From NCBI RefSeq assembly GCF_000972705.2, contig NZ_LATL02000207.1, positions 1 to 10,941 of the forward strand: a stretch of DNA of 10,941 nucleotides. The letters run 5' to 3'. The DNA comes from Limnoraphis robusta CS-951 (lineage in GTDB: Bacteria; Cyanobacteriota; Cyanobacteriia; Cyanobacteriales; Microcoleaceae). Below, one piece after another: positions 1 through 5,929 of this stretch; the stretch's first letter is position 1; every line of letters begins with the position of its first letter. The translations under genes and the position numbers were made by a program. The notes under the pieces were generated by a model that saw nothing but the letters and a program-made list of their open reading frames with translations, was not told the origin of the DNA and searched no databases.

Positions 1-351
1 AGTTCAACTGTTAGAAACACAGTTAGCCGAAATGGTTTCAACTGAAGATTATCAACAGTTACAAAAACAGTTAGAACAACAACTCGAAACAGTTCAACTG
101 TTAGAAACACAGTTAGCCGAAATGGTTTCAACTGAAGATTATCAACAGTTACAAAAGCAGTTAGAACAACAACTCGAAACAGTTCAACTGTTAGAAACAC
201 AGTTAGCCGAAATGGTTTCAACTGAAGATTATCAACAGGTACAAAAACAGTTAGAACAACAACTCGAAACAGTTCAACTGTTAGAAACACAGTTAGGCGA
301 AATGGTTTCAACTGAAGATTATCAACAGTTACAAAAACAGTTAGAACAACA
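1..351 (+). repeat. 90-bp in-phase tandem repeat array
   Basis: Full units start at 32, 122 and 212. A fourth starts at 302 and stays identical for 50 bases before diverging. Bases 1-31 are the tail of another unit, so the array continues to the left. Units 1 and 2 differ at one base and units 1 and 3 at two, so synonymous positions have not drifted. This indicates recent expansion or ongoing homogenisation. The 90-bp period keeps the reading frame, so copy number can change without breaking the protein. Confidence 0.97.
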
Positions 352-757
352 GTTACAACAACAAGAAGTCACTGTTTCTGAGTTAAGACATCAATTAGAA
401 CATCAAAACGTCTCAATGGCTGACTTAGAACATCAACTCGCTCGTATACCCGAACTTGAAACTCAACTCGCTAATAGTATTGCTTCGGTAACAAAACAAC
501 TGAATTCTGGAGTTTCCTTAGAACATTCTCCGAGTCCAGTTCAAATTCATCAGCAACCCCAGCCTATTTCTCATCAGTCGAATACAAATGTTGGGTTAAC
601 GGACTCATCAGAAAGTTATGGAGCGTTAAAACAAAAAATAGAAGAACAGGAAAAAACCATCAACAATTTGCGACAAGAAATGAGCGACTTAAGACGTCTA
701 GCAACCATTGCAGAATCTCATTTAGGAAGATGGCGTCATAACACTTTCTCCCATTAG
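2..757 (+). CDS. Glutamine-rich coiled-coil protein, 3' part (5' end outside window)
   Basis: The frame is open from base 2, so this is the C-terminal 251 residues of a longer protein; the ATG at 32 lies inside a repeat and is probably not the start. The first part is a tandem 30-residue repeat beginning MVSTEDYQQLQKQLEQQ, with hydrophobic residues at mainly 3/4 spacing (Y7, L10, L14, L18, V21, L24, L28). That is a coiled-coil pattern with a stutter, since 30 is not a multiple of 7. After the repeats come a further coiled-coil segment, a Pro/Ser/Gln-rich linker (about residues 175-200 counted from base 2), a second short coil and a basic tail ending in RWRHNTFSH. No catalytic motif is visible and I do not recognise a named family. 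A structural or scaffolding role is inference from composition only. A hairpin follows the stop. Confidence 0.8.
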   Translation, partial: VQLLETQLAEMVSTEDYQQLQKQLEQQLETVQLLETQLAEMVSTEDYQQLQKQLEQQLETVQLLETQLAEMVSTEDYQQVQKQLEQQLETVQLLETQLGEMVSTEDYQQLQKQLEQQLQQQEVTVSELRHQLEHQNVSMADLEHQLARIPELETQLANSIASVTKQLNSGVSLEHSPSPVQIHQQPQPISHQSNTNVGLTDSSESYGALKQKIEEQEKTINNLRQEMSDLRRLATIAESHLGRWRHNTFSH

Positions 758-1076
758 ATTGTTTAGTTTAGGGTGCAAACTTTGCACCCCTAGATCTAAA
801 AAAATCTCCCGCCAGTTTGGTATAGCCGTGAGCGCTCGTATCTAGACAAGGAGAAAGCCTCATTGAACCACAAAGAAACAAAGAACACCAAGAAGTAAGT
901 TGTAAACCCGCTCCCGGCTGATTAATTTTAGCGTTAGAATTATCAAAGGAACTGGTATTGATTGCAAGTATGGCGATCGCCTTGACGCGGCGGACAGATT
1001 AACTTTATATTAGAGTCAATCAATAGCTTGGGTGTAATCATAGCAGAATTAGCTCTATCTTTGCTCTAATTGATGA
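758..1076. other. Non-coding region between convergent genes
   Basis: I see no credible gene in these 319 bases. It holds the hairpin at 771-789, a purine-rich stretch near 865-897 with loosely repeated CACAAAGA/ACAAAGAA words, a HIP1 site near 972, and a weak AATTAG...CTAATT inverted repeat (1047-1071). The last lies just beyond the stop of the minus-strand regulator and could mark its 3' end. Confidence 0.6.
771..789. terminator. Perfect 9-bp inverted repeat after the coiled-coil gene
   Basis: GGGTGCAAA and TTTGCACCC flank a single base, 14 bases after the stop at 757. The stem is GC-rich at its base, but no T-run follows on either strand. It is therefore either a weak or factor-assisted terminator or an RNA 3'-end stabiliser. 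The position favours a 3'-end role. Confidence 0.4.
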
Positions 1077-2210
1077 TTACTCAATCGTCGCGACAACTTC
1101 CCCCGTTTGCGAAGTATCATAACCTCCCAGGGCGGTTAGTTGGGAATGTAAACGCGGATGTCCCAGCGTATTCAAAAGTTGTTGAACTGGAGTTTCAGCT
1201 AAATACTCTTTGAGAACAACTAAATCATATCGTGATTTATGCAGAGGAATAAAACTGAGTCCAAAAGCACTAGCAACGGCTTGGGTACTGACACCAACAT
1301 CTGCATTTCCACTCACCACCGCTCTAGCAACAGCAACATGATTATTCACAACAGAATTAAATCCTTGAACCGCATTAAATGGAATTTCAGCTTGACGCAA
1401 TAAATATTCTAATAATTGCCGACTTCCTGAACCTATTTCTCGGTTAATTATGGTAATATTAGAGTTAGCTAAATCAGCAACCGTTCTCAATTTTTTGGGA
1501 TTACCGGGCGCGAGTAGTAACCCTTCTTCCCAAACCCCTAAATTAATCAATACCGCCCTTTGATTGATCACCGCTTCTCGAACAAAACTAACATTATAAG
1601 AATCGGTTTCCGGGCTGTAAAGGTGCATTCCAGCGATATGAACTTCACCGCGACACAACCGTTCTAGAGCATCCATACTATTGGCAAAACTCCAATACAC
1701 CCGCAAGTTAGGATACCAATATTCTGCCACTCGCGCCCACAAAGACAACACCGGAGTACAACCCGCCACCGCTACCGTTTGATTAATCGTTTCCGGGGGA
1801 GTCCACAGTTTTACCTGTACCGGAGCGTTTTCAGTTTGTCCCCAACCCTCGCCATCGGCGGGAATCATCTCGGTACGAAAGGCATCCTCACCCAACAACG
1901 GATAAGCCATCAACTTTCCCCCAACTCGCGCCAAGGTGAAGCGAACATCCTGCTCTAGGGGAATAGCCTGGGCGGGGGTTGCTTCGACTCGCAGACAGTC
2001 TTCTTCCAACCAGAATAAATCTTCCACCTGACACCCCAAAGCCTTGGCTAACCGCAACGCAATCGTCGCAGAAGGGGCATATTGTCCAGACTCCACACCG
2101 CTAATGGTTTGGCGAGAAACCCCCACTACTTTGGCTAAATCTTGTTGACTCAAACCCAAGCGGGTACGGATTTGTTTGAGGCGATTTTGTAGTTCGTTGT
2201 CCTGCTTCAT
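1077..2210 (-). CDS. XRE-family regulator with C-terminal PBP-like (COG1910, molybdate-type) domain
   Basis: A 377-residue one-component regulator. Residues 10-65 form an XRE helix-turn-helix (LSQQDLAKVVGVSRQTIS, then GVESGQYAPS; recognition helix about 32-42). After a short linker, about residues 85-365 are a periplasmic-binding-protein-like domain of the PF12727/COG1910 type. It shows AGCTP (149-153), GMHLYSPET (194-202), GSGSRQLLEYLL (260-271) and ADVG (303-306). COG1910 is annotated as a molybdate-binding domain; the ligand here is inference. There is no signal peptide, so it acts in the cytoplasm, presumably binding DNA and responding to a small oxyanion or metabolite. I chose the ATG at 2210 because AGAAGGA lies just upstream; an upstream in-frame codon at 2252 would add 14 residues ahead of the HTH. 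An inverted-repeat cluster lies 90-140 bp upstream and fits autoregulation. Confidence 0.85.
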   Translation of the reverse strand: MKQDNELQNRLKQIRTRLGLSQQDLAKVVGVSRQTISGVESGQYAPSATIALRLAKALGCQVEDLFWLEEDCLRVEATPAQAIPLEQDVRFTLARVGGKLMAYPLLGEDAFRTEMIPADGEGWGQTENAPVQVKLWTPPETINQTVAVAGCTPVLSLWARVAEYWYPNLRVYWSFANSMDALERLCRGEVHIAGMHLYSPETDSYNVSFVREAVINQRAVLINLGVWEEGLLLAPGNPKKLRTVADLANSNITIINREIGSGSRQLLEYLLRQAEIPFNAVQGFNSVVNNHVAVARAVVSGNADVGVSTQAVASAFGLSFIPLHKSRYDLVVLKEYLAETPVQQLLNTLGHPRLHSQLTALGGYDTSQTGEVVATIE

Positions 2211-2264
2211 TTTCCTTCTGCTCAAATCCAGCCGAAACTCAAACCCTCTCACAAACTTTCAATT

Positions 2265-2294
2265 AGTCTACTGGTATCGTGACAGTTCCCGCAA
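2265..2294 (-). promoter_or_regulatory. Possible promoter of the XRE/PBP-like regulator
   Basis: On the minus strand TTGCGG (2289-2294) and TAGACT (2265-2270) are 18 bases apart and 55-84 bases upstream of the ATG at 2210. Each is only a partial match to the sigma-70 consensus, so this is tentative. Confidence 0.3.
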
Positions 2295-2302
2295 AAAAAA
2301 TT

Positions 2303-2350
2303 GTATCTTTCAATACGCAAGTATTTTTTACAATTTGCTTAAATACTTGC
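2303..2350. promoter_or_regulatory. Cluster of GTAT/ATAC half-sites with a 10-bp inverted repeat (candidate operator)
   Basis: Three overlapping palindromic arrangements are visible. GTAT(6)ATAC spans 2303-2316. AATAC(4)GTATT spans 2312-2325. GCAAGTATTT (2317-2326) is repeated in perfect inverse as AAATACTTGC (2341-2350). The first three half-sites are about 10 bp apart, one helical turn. The cluster lies upstream of the minus-strand HTH gene and of the hsdR remnant. Binding by that HTH protein is inference. Confidence 0.5.
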
Positions 2351-2387
2351 ATAATGTCAGATGCCTCCTAGATATCAGGACAAATCC

Positions 2388-2402
2388 CACGAAAACTTCG
2401 TG
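2388..2402. repeat. Short perfect hairpin CACGAA-AAC-TTCGTG
   Basis: A 6-bp stem with a 3-base loop in the non-coding stretch between the regulator and the hsdR remnant. No T-run follows on either strand. It could be a scar of a lost mobile element or chance; no transposase is visible nearby. Confidence 0.35.
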
Positions 2403-2596
2403 CTTGAAGTCTTGATTCTAGAAATTGGTGATAAGTAGCGGAATGAAGAGTCCACTGGCTGTTGAGCAGGTTCTGAGTGCCGTTTGGTCAAATCTTGGCA
2501 GCCAGTTCTTTTTTTATTGCAGATTTAATTCCAGTTTTATTCCCAAAACTCTTACAAACATTGTCTAAATTCAACAAAATTTTCGAGATAAAAATT

Positions 2597-3502
2597 ATGC
2601 TACTTTGGTTTGAAGTTCTAGGTTATACGGTTTTATTAGAGCGAGAAAGTTCATTCAGAATATTAACAGAGCGTGAAACTGAAAGCGAGGTTATTTTGCG
2701 CGATCGCCTTGCTCAATCTCTTAGAAAAATTAATCCTCATGTCTCTGAACTCGCCCTGCAAAAAGCTATAAAAAAATTATATTTTTATGATTGTAAAAAT
2801 AAGATCAACAGCCAGACTGAAACTCTGCAAAAATATCTGACTCAAGGCATAGATGTGTCTTACTATTTTAACGGTAAATTTGTTTTTACAAAGGTGAAAG
2901 TGATTGATTATACTCATCCCTTGAATAATGATTGGTTAGCTGTTCATCAGTTTAGTGTGACTGCGGATAATTGGTATTATTCACCGGAAATCGTTATTTT
3001 CATCAATGGTTTACCACTCGTTGTCATTGAGGTCTGTCGATGCTTAAATACAAGGGCAATTGGGAGTTTTTATAAAAACATTTTAATTTACAAAGAGAAG
3101 ATAAAAAAACTATTTTACTATGCTCAAATTATGATTATATTTCAATGAGATGAGGTTAGATTTGGTCAGATTAATCAATCTCTGGAGCAATTTAAAGTTT
3201 GGTCTAACGCCGAAAAAAAACAAAGCTTATTCGATTGGAAAAATACCAGAGTAGGATTTATTCAAGACTATTTTGATAAACGATATTTTCTGCATATATT
3301 GAAGGCATCAATTCAAGCAAAACCTCTCGGACGAGAAACTTTGACTCAACTGATTGAGAATCATCAGTCTTCAAATCGCTTTTCGGAAGAAAATCTGATA
3401 AAGAAGTCAAAATTATTGAGAAAACCTCAACGAAAAAAACGACTTTTAATTCCCGTAAAATCTAAAATTTTCTTGAAACGAACCAAAATAAAAAAGCTTT
3501 AA
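2597..3502 (+). pseudogene. hsdR: Degraded type I restriction endonuclease subunit R (HsdR) N-terminal remnant
   Basis: Residues from the ATG at 2597 match the N-terminal nuclease domain of HsdR: LLWFEVLGY, ERETESEVILRDRL, LRKINPHVSELALQKAIKKL, NNDWLAVHQFSV, and PEIVIFINGLPLVVIEV followed by an IYKEKIKKLF segment. In HsdR the PD-(D/E)xK site reads PDIVLFVNGLPLVVIELKN. Here the first acid is E (residue 131) and the lysine is C (147), so nuclease activity should be lost. A TGA at 3146-3148 interrupts the frame. The same frame then continues with HsdR-like sequence (FGQINQSLEQFKVW, FIQDYFDKRYFLHIL) to 3502, ending in a Lys-rich tail I cannot align. There is no Walker A or helicase region, and only about 300 of a usual roughly 1000 residues remain. 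No hsdM or hsdS is in the window. The frame is open upstream to 2477, but that part does not resemble HsdR. Confidence 0.82.
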
Positions 3503-3518
3503 GAGAAAATAAAAAAAG

Positions 3519-3590
3519 ATGAGAAGGAGAGAGTTTTTAATTAATTTAGTTAGTGCCGTCACCTTTATTTTATTCGTTTCTAGTGTTTGA
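3519..3590 (+). pseudogene. Orphan twin-arginine (Tat) signal-peptide remnant
   Basis: An ATG at 3519 opens a 23-residue peptide, MRRREFLINLVSAVTFILF and VSSV, which ends in TGA at 3588. It has the Tat layout: an RR-x-F-L type motif followed by a hydrophobic core. Beyond the TGA the frame continues FGSQAKYVFEQ to a second stop at 3642-3644, consistent with a former cleavage region and mature start. It lies 86 bases upstream of the molybdopterin-domain ORF, whose family members are often exported, so it may be the broken 5' end of that gene; the two are now in different frames. The start of another lost Tat substrate is equally possible. Confidence 0.5.
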
Positions 3591-3676
3591 TTCGGTAGTC
3601 AGGCTAAATATGTATTTGAACAGCATAGCTATCAACTTGCCCGTTAACCCCCTATTTTTTGTGTGAGGAGAGAATC

Positions 3677-4120
3677 ATGGAATTTTTAGTGAATGCTTTA
3701 AATATTAGCAGTTATAGTCCAGGTGAAACCCTACCTGATGGTTTGTATACGTTGCGTTTATTTGCAAGTGATGAATTTGGCAATACAACCACTCAAGAAT
3801 TTGACTTTACTTTAGCTGTTGAAACGCTCTTTTTTATCAGTGGTGAAATTCCTCAAACCGAAGGCTTTAGTGCAGCAGATTTGGCACAACTTCCTCGTCT
3901 GACTATTGAAACGAGCGATCGCGGAACACCTGCTGTCTACGAAGGTGTACCTTTAATTGAAGTTTTACGACAAGCAGAAGTGCCTCTTTGTGATGAATTA
4001 CGAGGCGAAAATATGGCATTATATTTAGTTGTAGAAGCTGCCGATGGCTATCGGGTTGTGTATAGTTTACCCGAACTTGATCCCACCTTTGGAAACCGCA
4101 CTATCTGTAAAAACTGGTAA
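3677..4120 (+). CDS. Truncated sulfite-oxidase-like molybdopterin-domain protein with N-terminal Ig-like segment
   Basis: A 147-residue ORF from ATG 3677, preceded by AGGAGAG. Residues 1-48 resemble one strand-rich bacterial Ig-like repeat (LPDGLYTLRLFASDEFGN, then TTTQEFDFTL). Residues about 52-141 match the Oxidored_molyb (sulfite oxidase-like) fold: ISGEIPQTEGFSAADLAQLP, YEGVPLIEVLRQAEVPL, ALYLVVEAADGYRVVYSLPE, LDPTFGNRT. Relatives of this small domain normally continue some 50 residues, with a PLRLIVP...ARWVRQV type ending. Here the match stops at about 4103 and the last codons (ICKNW) come from a repetitive tract that supplies the stop. There is no signal peptide in frame. I read it as a decayed molybdoprotein gene that still has a ribosome binding site. 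A functional truncated protein cannot be excluded. Confidence 0.65.
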   Translation: MEFLVNALNISSYSPGETLPDGLYTLRLFASDEFGNTTTQEFDFTLAVETLFFISGEIPQTEGFSAADLAQLPRLTIETSDRGTPAVYEGVPLIEVLRQAEVPLCDELRGENMALYLVVEAADGYRVVYSLPELDPTFGNRTICKNW

Positions 4121-4149
4121 CTGATAACTGATAAACTGTAAACTGTAAT
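4104..4149. repeat. Degenerate short-repeat tract (ACTG-TA words)
   Basis: The words ACTGGTA, ACTGATA, ACTGATAA, ACTGTAA and ACTGTAATG follow one another. The tract begins exactly where the molybdopterin-domain homology is lost and supplies its TAA stop at 4118-4120. Such tracts are frequent in cyanobacterial intergenic DNA (recalled, not searched). Confidence 0.65.
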
Positions 4150-4172
4150 GAACCCGCCCCTACACTTTTCCC

Positions 4173-4196
4173 TCTTGCAATCTTGCAATCTTGCAA
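4173..4196. repeat. Three tandem copies of TCTTGCAA upstream of clpS
   Basis: An exact 8-bp unit repeated three times. A further CTTGCAA (within the palindrome CTTGCAAG, 4234-4241) lies past the predicted start of transcription. The third copy contributes the -35 element of the clpS promoter. Confidence 0.85.
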
Positions 4197-4220
4197 TTCC
4201 CGCCTTTTTTGTGCTATAGT
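4191..4220 (+). promoter_or_regulatory. Predicted clpS promoter
   Basis: TTGCAA (4191-4196) and TATAGT (4215-4220) are 18 bases apart, matching sigma-70 at 4/6 and 5/6. Transcription would begin near 4227, leaving a leader of about 110 bases before the ATG at 4339. Confidence 0.55.
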
Positions 4221-4242
4221 ATTAAACTAATAGCTTGCAAGT

Positions 4243-4266
4243 CGAGCAGTTTACCCTAACTGTTCG
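4243..4266 (+). promoter_or_regulatory. Hairpin in the clpS 5' leader
   Basis: CGAGCAGTT (4243-4251) pairs with AACTGTTCG (4258-4266) over 9 bp with one G-U pair and a 6-base loop. It lies 16 bases after the predicted transcription start. No T-run follows directly, so an mRNA-stability or translation role seems more likely than simple attenuation; the function is inference. Confidence 0.4.
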
Positions 4267-4338
4267 ATTTCAGTTGAATTCTGTTTTTGGATTGTTGCTC
4301 AATTTGTAGAGTCGTTAACCCTTGTTCTGGTAACTGAC

Positions 4339-4632
4339 ATGACCTCTTCTCCAACTGTCGCCCCCAGTCGTTCCAGTCAAGTTACCCGTCAGCCTTATCC
4401 CAAGTATAAGGTCATTGTTCTGAACGACGATTTTAACACCTTTCAGCACGTTTCTAACTGTTTGATGAAGTATATTCCCGGAATGACCAGTGATCAAGCT
4501 TGGAAACTCACCAATCAAGTTCATTTTGAAGGTCAAGCAACGGTTTGGGTAGGCCCCCTGGAACAAGCTGAACTTTATCATACTCAACTTACTCGTGAAG
4601 GGTTAACGATGGCACCTCTAGAAAAAGCTTAA
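4339..4632 (+). CDS. clpS: ATP-dependent Clp protease adaptor ClpS
   Basis: 97 residues. ClpS docks on the N-terminal domain of the Clp ATPase (ClpC in cyanobacteria) and delivers proteins bearing N-degrons. The core YKVIVLNDDFNTFQHV has the N-D-D residues (29-31) that contact the substrate alpha-amino group. VHFEGQA carries the conserved His (62), and the C-terminus ends LEKA as in other ClpS. The position of the E. coli gatekeeper Met is Phe (35), seen in NDDFNTF. The unstructured N-terminal 20 residues are the usual ClpC-engaging tail. The ATG at 4339 gives the normal length, although no strong Shine-Dalgarno precedes it. The stop codon overlaps that of the convergent gene. Cytoplasmic. 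Confidence 0.95.
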   Translation: MTSSPTVAPSRSSQVTRQPYPKYKVIVLNDDFNTFQHVSNCLMKYIPGMTSDQAWKLTNQVHFEGQATVWVGPLEQAELYHTQLTREGLTMAPLEKA

Positions 4633-4862
4633 CGTTTCGAGTCGAGTATCCCGCTTTCAATCATTAATTTCGGCCAGACTAACAAAAAATATCCCATCCA
4701 AACTAAAATCGGAATTGCAATAATAACAGTTAACCAAACGGTTTGACTGAAGAACCAACTTCCCGCAATTATAGAAATTCCTGTTAATAAAATCGACCAA
4801 GGTTGACACCACCAAGGCTTATAATTCCAGGGATTAATCGGTTGAGAGTCTTCTGTTGACAT
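4629..4862 (-). CDS. Small two-helix membrane protein, DUF6737 type
   Basis: 77 residues, probably the cyanobacterial family catalogued as DUF6737; I recognise the opening NPWNYKPWWCQPWSILLTG. A short polar N-terminus is followed by two hydrophobic segments (about 22-38 and 42-63), separated only by a few residues, and a short polar tail (IESGILDSKR). Its function is unknown. The start at 4862 is 15 bases after the moaB stop, on the same strand, so the two are probably co-transcribed. It ends tail-to-tail with clpS with a 3-4 base overlap (stop bases 4629-4631 against 4630-4632). Confidence 0.8.
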   Translation of the reverse strand: MSTEDSQPINPWNYKPWWCQPWSILLTGISIIAGSWFFSQTVWLTVIIAIPILVWMGYFLLVWPKLMIESGILDSKR

Positions 4863-4877
4863 AGCTATCTTTTCAAC

Positions 4878-5384
4878 TCAAGCTTTTAACTGGGTAACGA
4901 GATGAGTGAGTTCAGGAAGAATCAACTTTTCCATCGCTAATTTTACCGCATTCGTTGAACCCGGAAGCGAAAACACCAACGTTCCCTGACAAATCCCTGC
5001 GACTGCCCGAGAAGCGATCGCCCGTGATCCAATTTCAGCATAACTCAAACTGCGAAAAATTTCACCAAATCCCGGCAAGATTTTCTCTAAAACCCTTTCT
5101 AAAGCATCATAAGTCGTATCTCTCGGTGCAATTCCAGTTCCGCCATTAATCATCAACGCATCGAGATCACGACGTTGACAGAAGCCTAAAACTTTCGAGC
5201 GAATTTCCTGGGGTTCATCCGGAAGAATCAGATAGTCTTGAATCTGATATCCCGCTTGTTTCAGTAAAGATTGAATCAACTGACCACTTTTATCAGTTTC
5301 AGGAGTGCGAGTATCACTCACCGTAATCACCGCACAATTAACGGGAACATCAGAAGCATCGGGATGAGGAAGGGATGGGTTCAT
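4878..5384 (-). CDS. moaB: Molybdenum cofactor biosynthesis protein MoaB/MogA family
   Basis: 168 residues, the full length for the MoaB/MogA molybdopterin-binding fold. Enzymes of this family adenylylate molybdopterin before molybdate insertion (MogA role), although some MoaB proteins are inactive in this step. Visible motifs are VSDTR (22-26), the D-x-S-G pocket (31-34), INGGTGIAPRDTT (79-91, nucleotide/MPT loop), PGSTNAV (141-147) and PELTHL (157-162), all intact. The first 12 residues are an unconserved leader. The gene lies downstream of psb28 in the same direction and 15 bases ahead of the DUF6737-type gene. The moaB name is preferred over mogA from overall sequence; the distinction is not certain. 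Confidence 0.9.
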   Translation of the reverse strand: MNPSLPHPDASDVPVNCAVITVSDTRTPETDKSGQLIQSLLKQAGYQIQDYLILPDEPQEIRSKVLGFCQRRDLDALMINGGTGIAPRDTTYDALERVLEKILPGFGEIFRSLSYAEIGSRAIASRAVAGICQGTLVFSLPGSTNAVKLAMEKLILPELTHLVTQLKA

Positions 5385-5431
5385 CGTCAGGTTTCCGACA
5401 GGATGATGTTAGGGTTTGATCTCAGGTGAAA

Positions 5432-5453
5432 CGGGAAATGAAGACCTTTCCCG
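5432..5453 (-). terminator. Hairpin after psb28
   Basis: CGGGAAA (5432-5438) and TTTCCCG (5447-5453) form a 7-bp stem with an 8-base loop. On the minus strand it lies 18 bases past the psb28 stop and is followed by TTTCACC, a short T stretch. A partial terminator between psb28 and moaB is plausible. Confidence 0.4.
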
Positions 5454-5471
5454 ACTTCTCCAACAGCAAAA

Positions 5472-5807
5472 TCAAGACTTACTAAATTCTAATCCATTCG
5501 CCTCAGCATAGCGTTCCATAAACCGCATAAACCGATCCCACTCTTCCTCAGATTTCATTAAGTAAAACGCTTCTATCGCTTCCGGTTTACCATTAATAAA
5601 CTTCGCCTTCACCTCGCGGGTTAATAATTCCCCTTCCTCATCAATTAAGTACATTCCCGTGATTTCCTCACCGAAATCATTGGAGAGGGCTGTGGGACTT
5701 TCAAAATAAAAAGTCGCCGTTCCCTGACTATTATCGCGAGAACGAGTTAACCGAACATCCGGAATCACATCTTCATCAATTCCCCGTGCAAACTGAATTG
5801 TAGCCAT
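5472..5807 (-). CDS. psb28: Photosystem II assembly factor Psb28
   Basis: 111 residues, the normal Psb28 length. The protein binds the cytoplasmic side of photosystem II intermediates (RC47/PSII-I, near CP47, D1 and D2) during assembly and repair and is not in the mature complex. Recognisable sequence includes [47 protein letters not shown] and [18 protein letters not shown] set the start at ATG 5807 because the family begins with this M-A-x-I-Q-F motif. A longer frame from 5873 would add 22 unconserved residues and start inside a hairpin. The upstream region 5823-5840 contains a near-palindrome (TTTAAACAATTGTTAAAT) of unknown role. Confidence 0.95.
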   Translation of the reverse strand: MATIQFARGIDEDVIPDVRLTRSRDNSQGTATFYFESPTALSNDFGEEITGMYLIDEEGELLTREVKAKFINGKPEAIEAFYLMKSEEEWDRFMRFMERYAEANGLEFSKS

Positions 5808-5867
5808 AATTTTACCAACAGATTTTAAACAATTGTTAAATTTCCACCCTCCATCATAAAACGGTTT

Positions 5868-5889
5868 GGGCATCTCAAGCTAGATGCCC
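5868..5889 (-). terminator. Hairpin between the SLH/beta-helix gene and psb28
   Basis: GGGCATCT (5868-5875) and AGATGCCC (5882-5889) form a perfect 8-bp stem with a 6-base loop. It lies about 40 bases past the stop of the large minus-strand gene and is followed on that strand by AAACCGTTTTAT. It is a probable terminator, and psb28 transcription would start after it. Confidence 0.5.
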
Positions 5890-5929
5890 TTATAAATTGA
5901 AGATAAATTTCTCGAAACTTTTCCCAACC

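Noticed and set aside
1..351. CRISPR array or other non-coding repeat interpretation of the 90-bp repeats
   Set aside because: The repeats are contiguous with no spacers and are translated in one continuous frame.
2176..2415. Plus-strand ORF of 79 codons overlapping the regulator 5' region
   Set aside because: It is antisense to the regulator's N-terminus and covers the operator-like repeats; it has a low-complexity sequence and no recognisable motif.
2380..2450. Possible end of an IS200/IS605-type element (hairpin at 2388-2402)
   Set aside because: No transposase or tnpB remnant and no matching second end; the hairpin alone is not enough.
2361..2568. Two small ORFs (2361-2438, peptide MPPRYQDKSHENFV...; 2443-2568, peptide MKSPLAVEQVLSAVW...)
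   Set aside because: They are short, in different frames, with no clear ribosome site and no family I recognise. They could be gene debris in the decay zone, but this cannot be supported.
4315..4587. Minus-strand ORF over clpS
   Set aside because: Shadow of clpS, whose conserved ClpS protein is on the plus strand.
4955..5149. Plus-strand ORF over moaB
   Set aside because: Antisense shadow of a gene with intact MoaB motifs.
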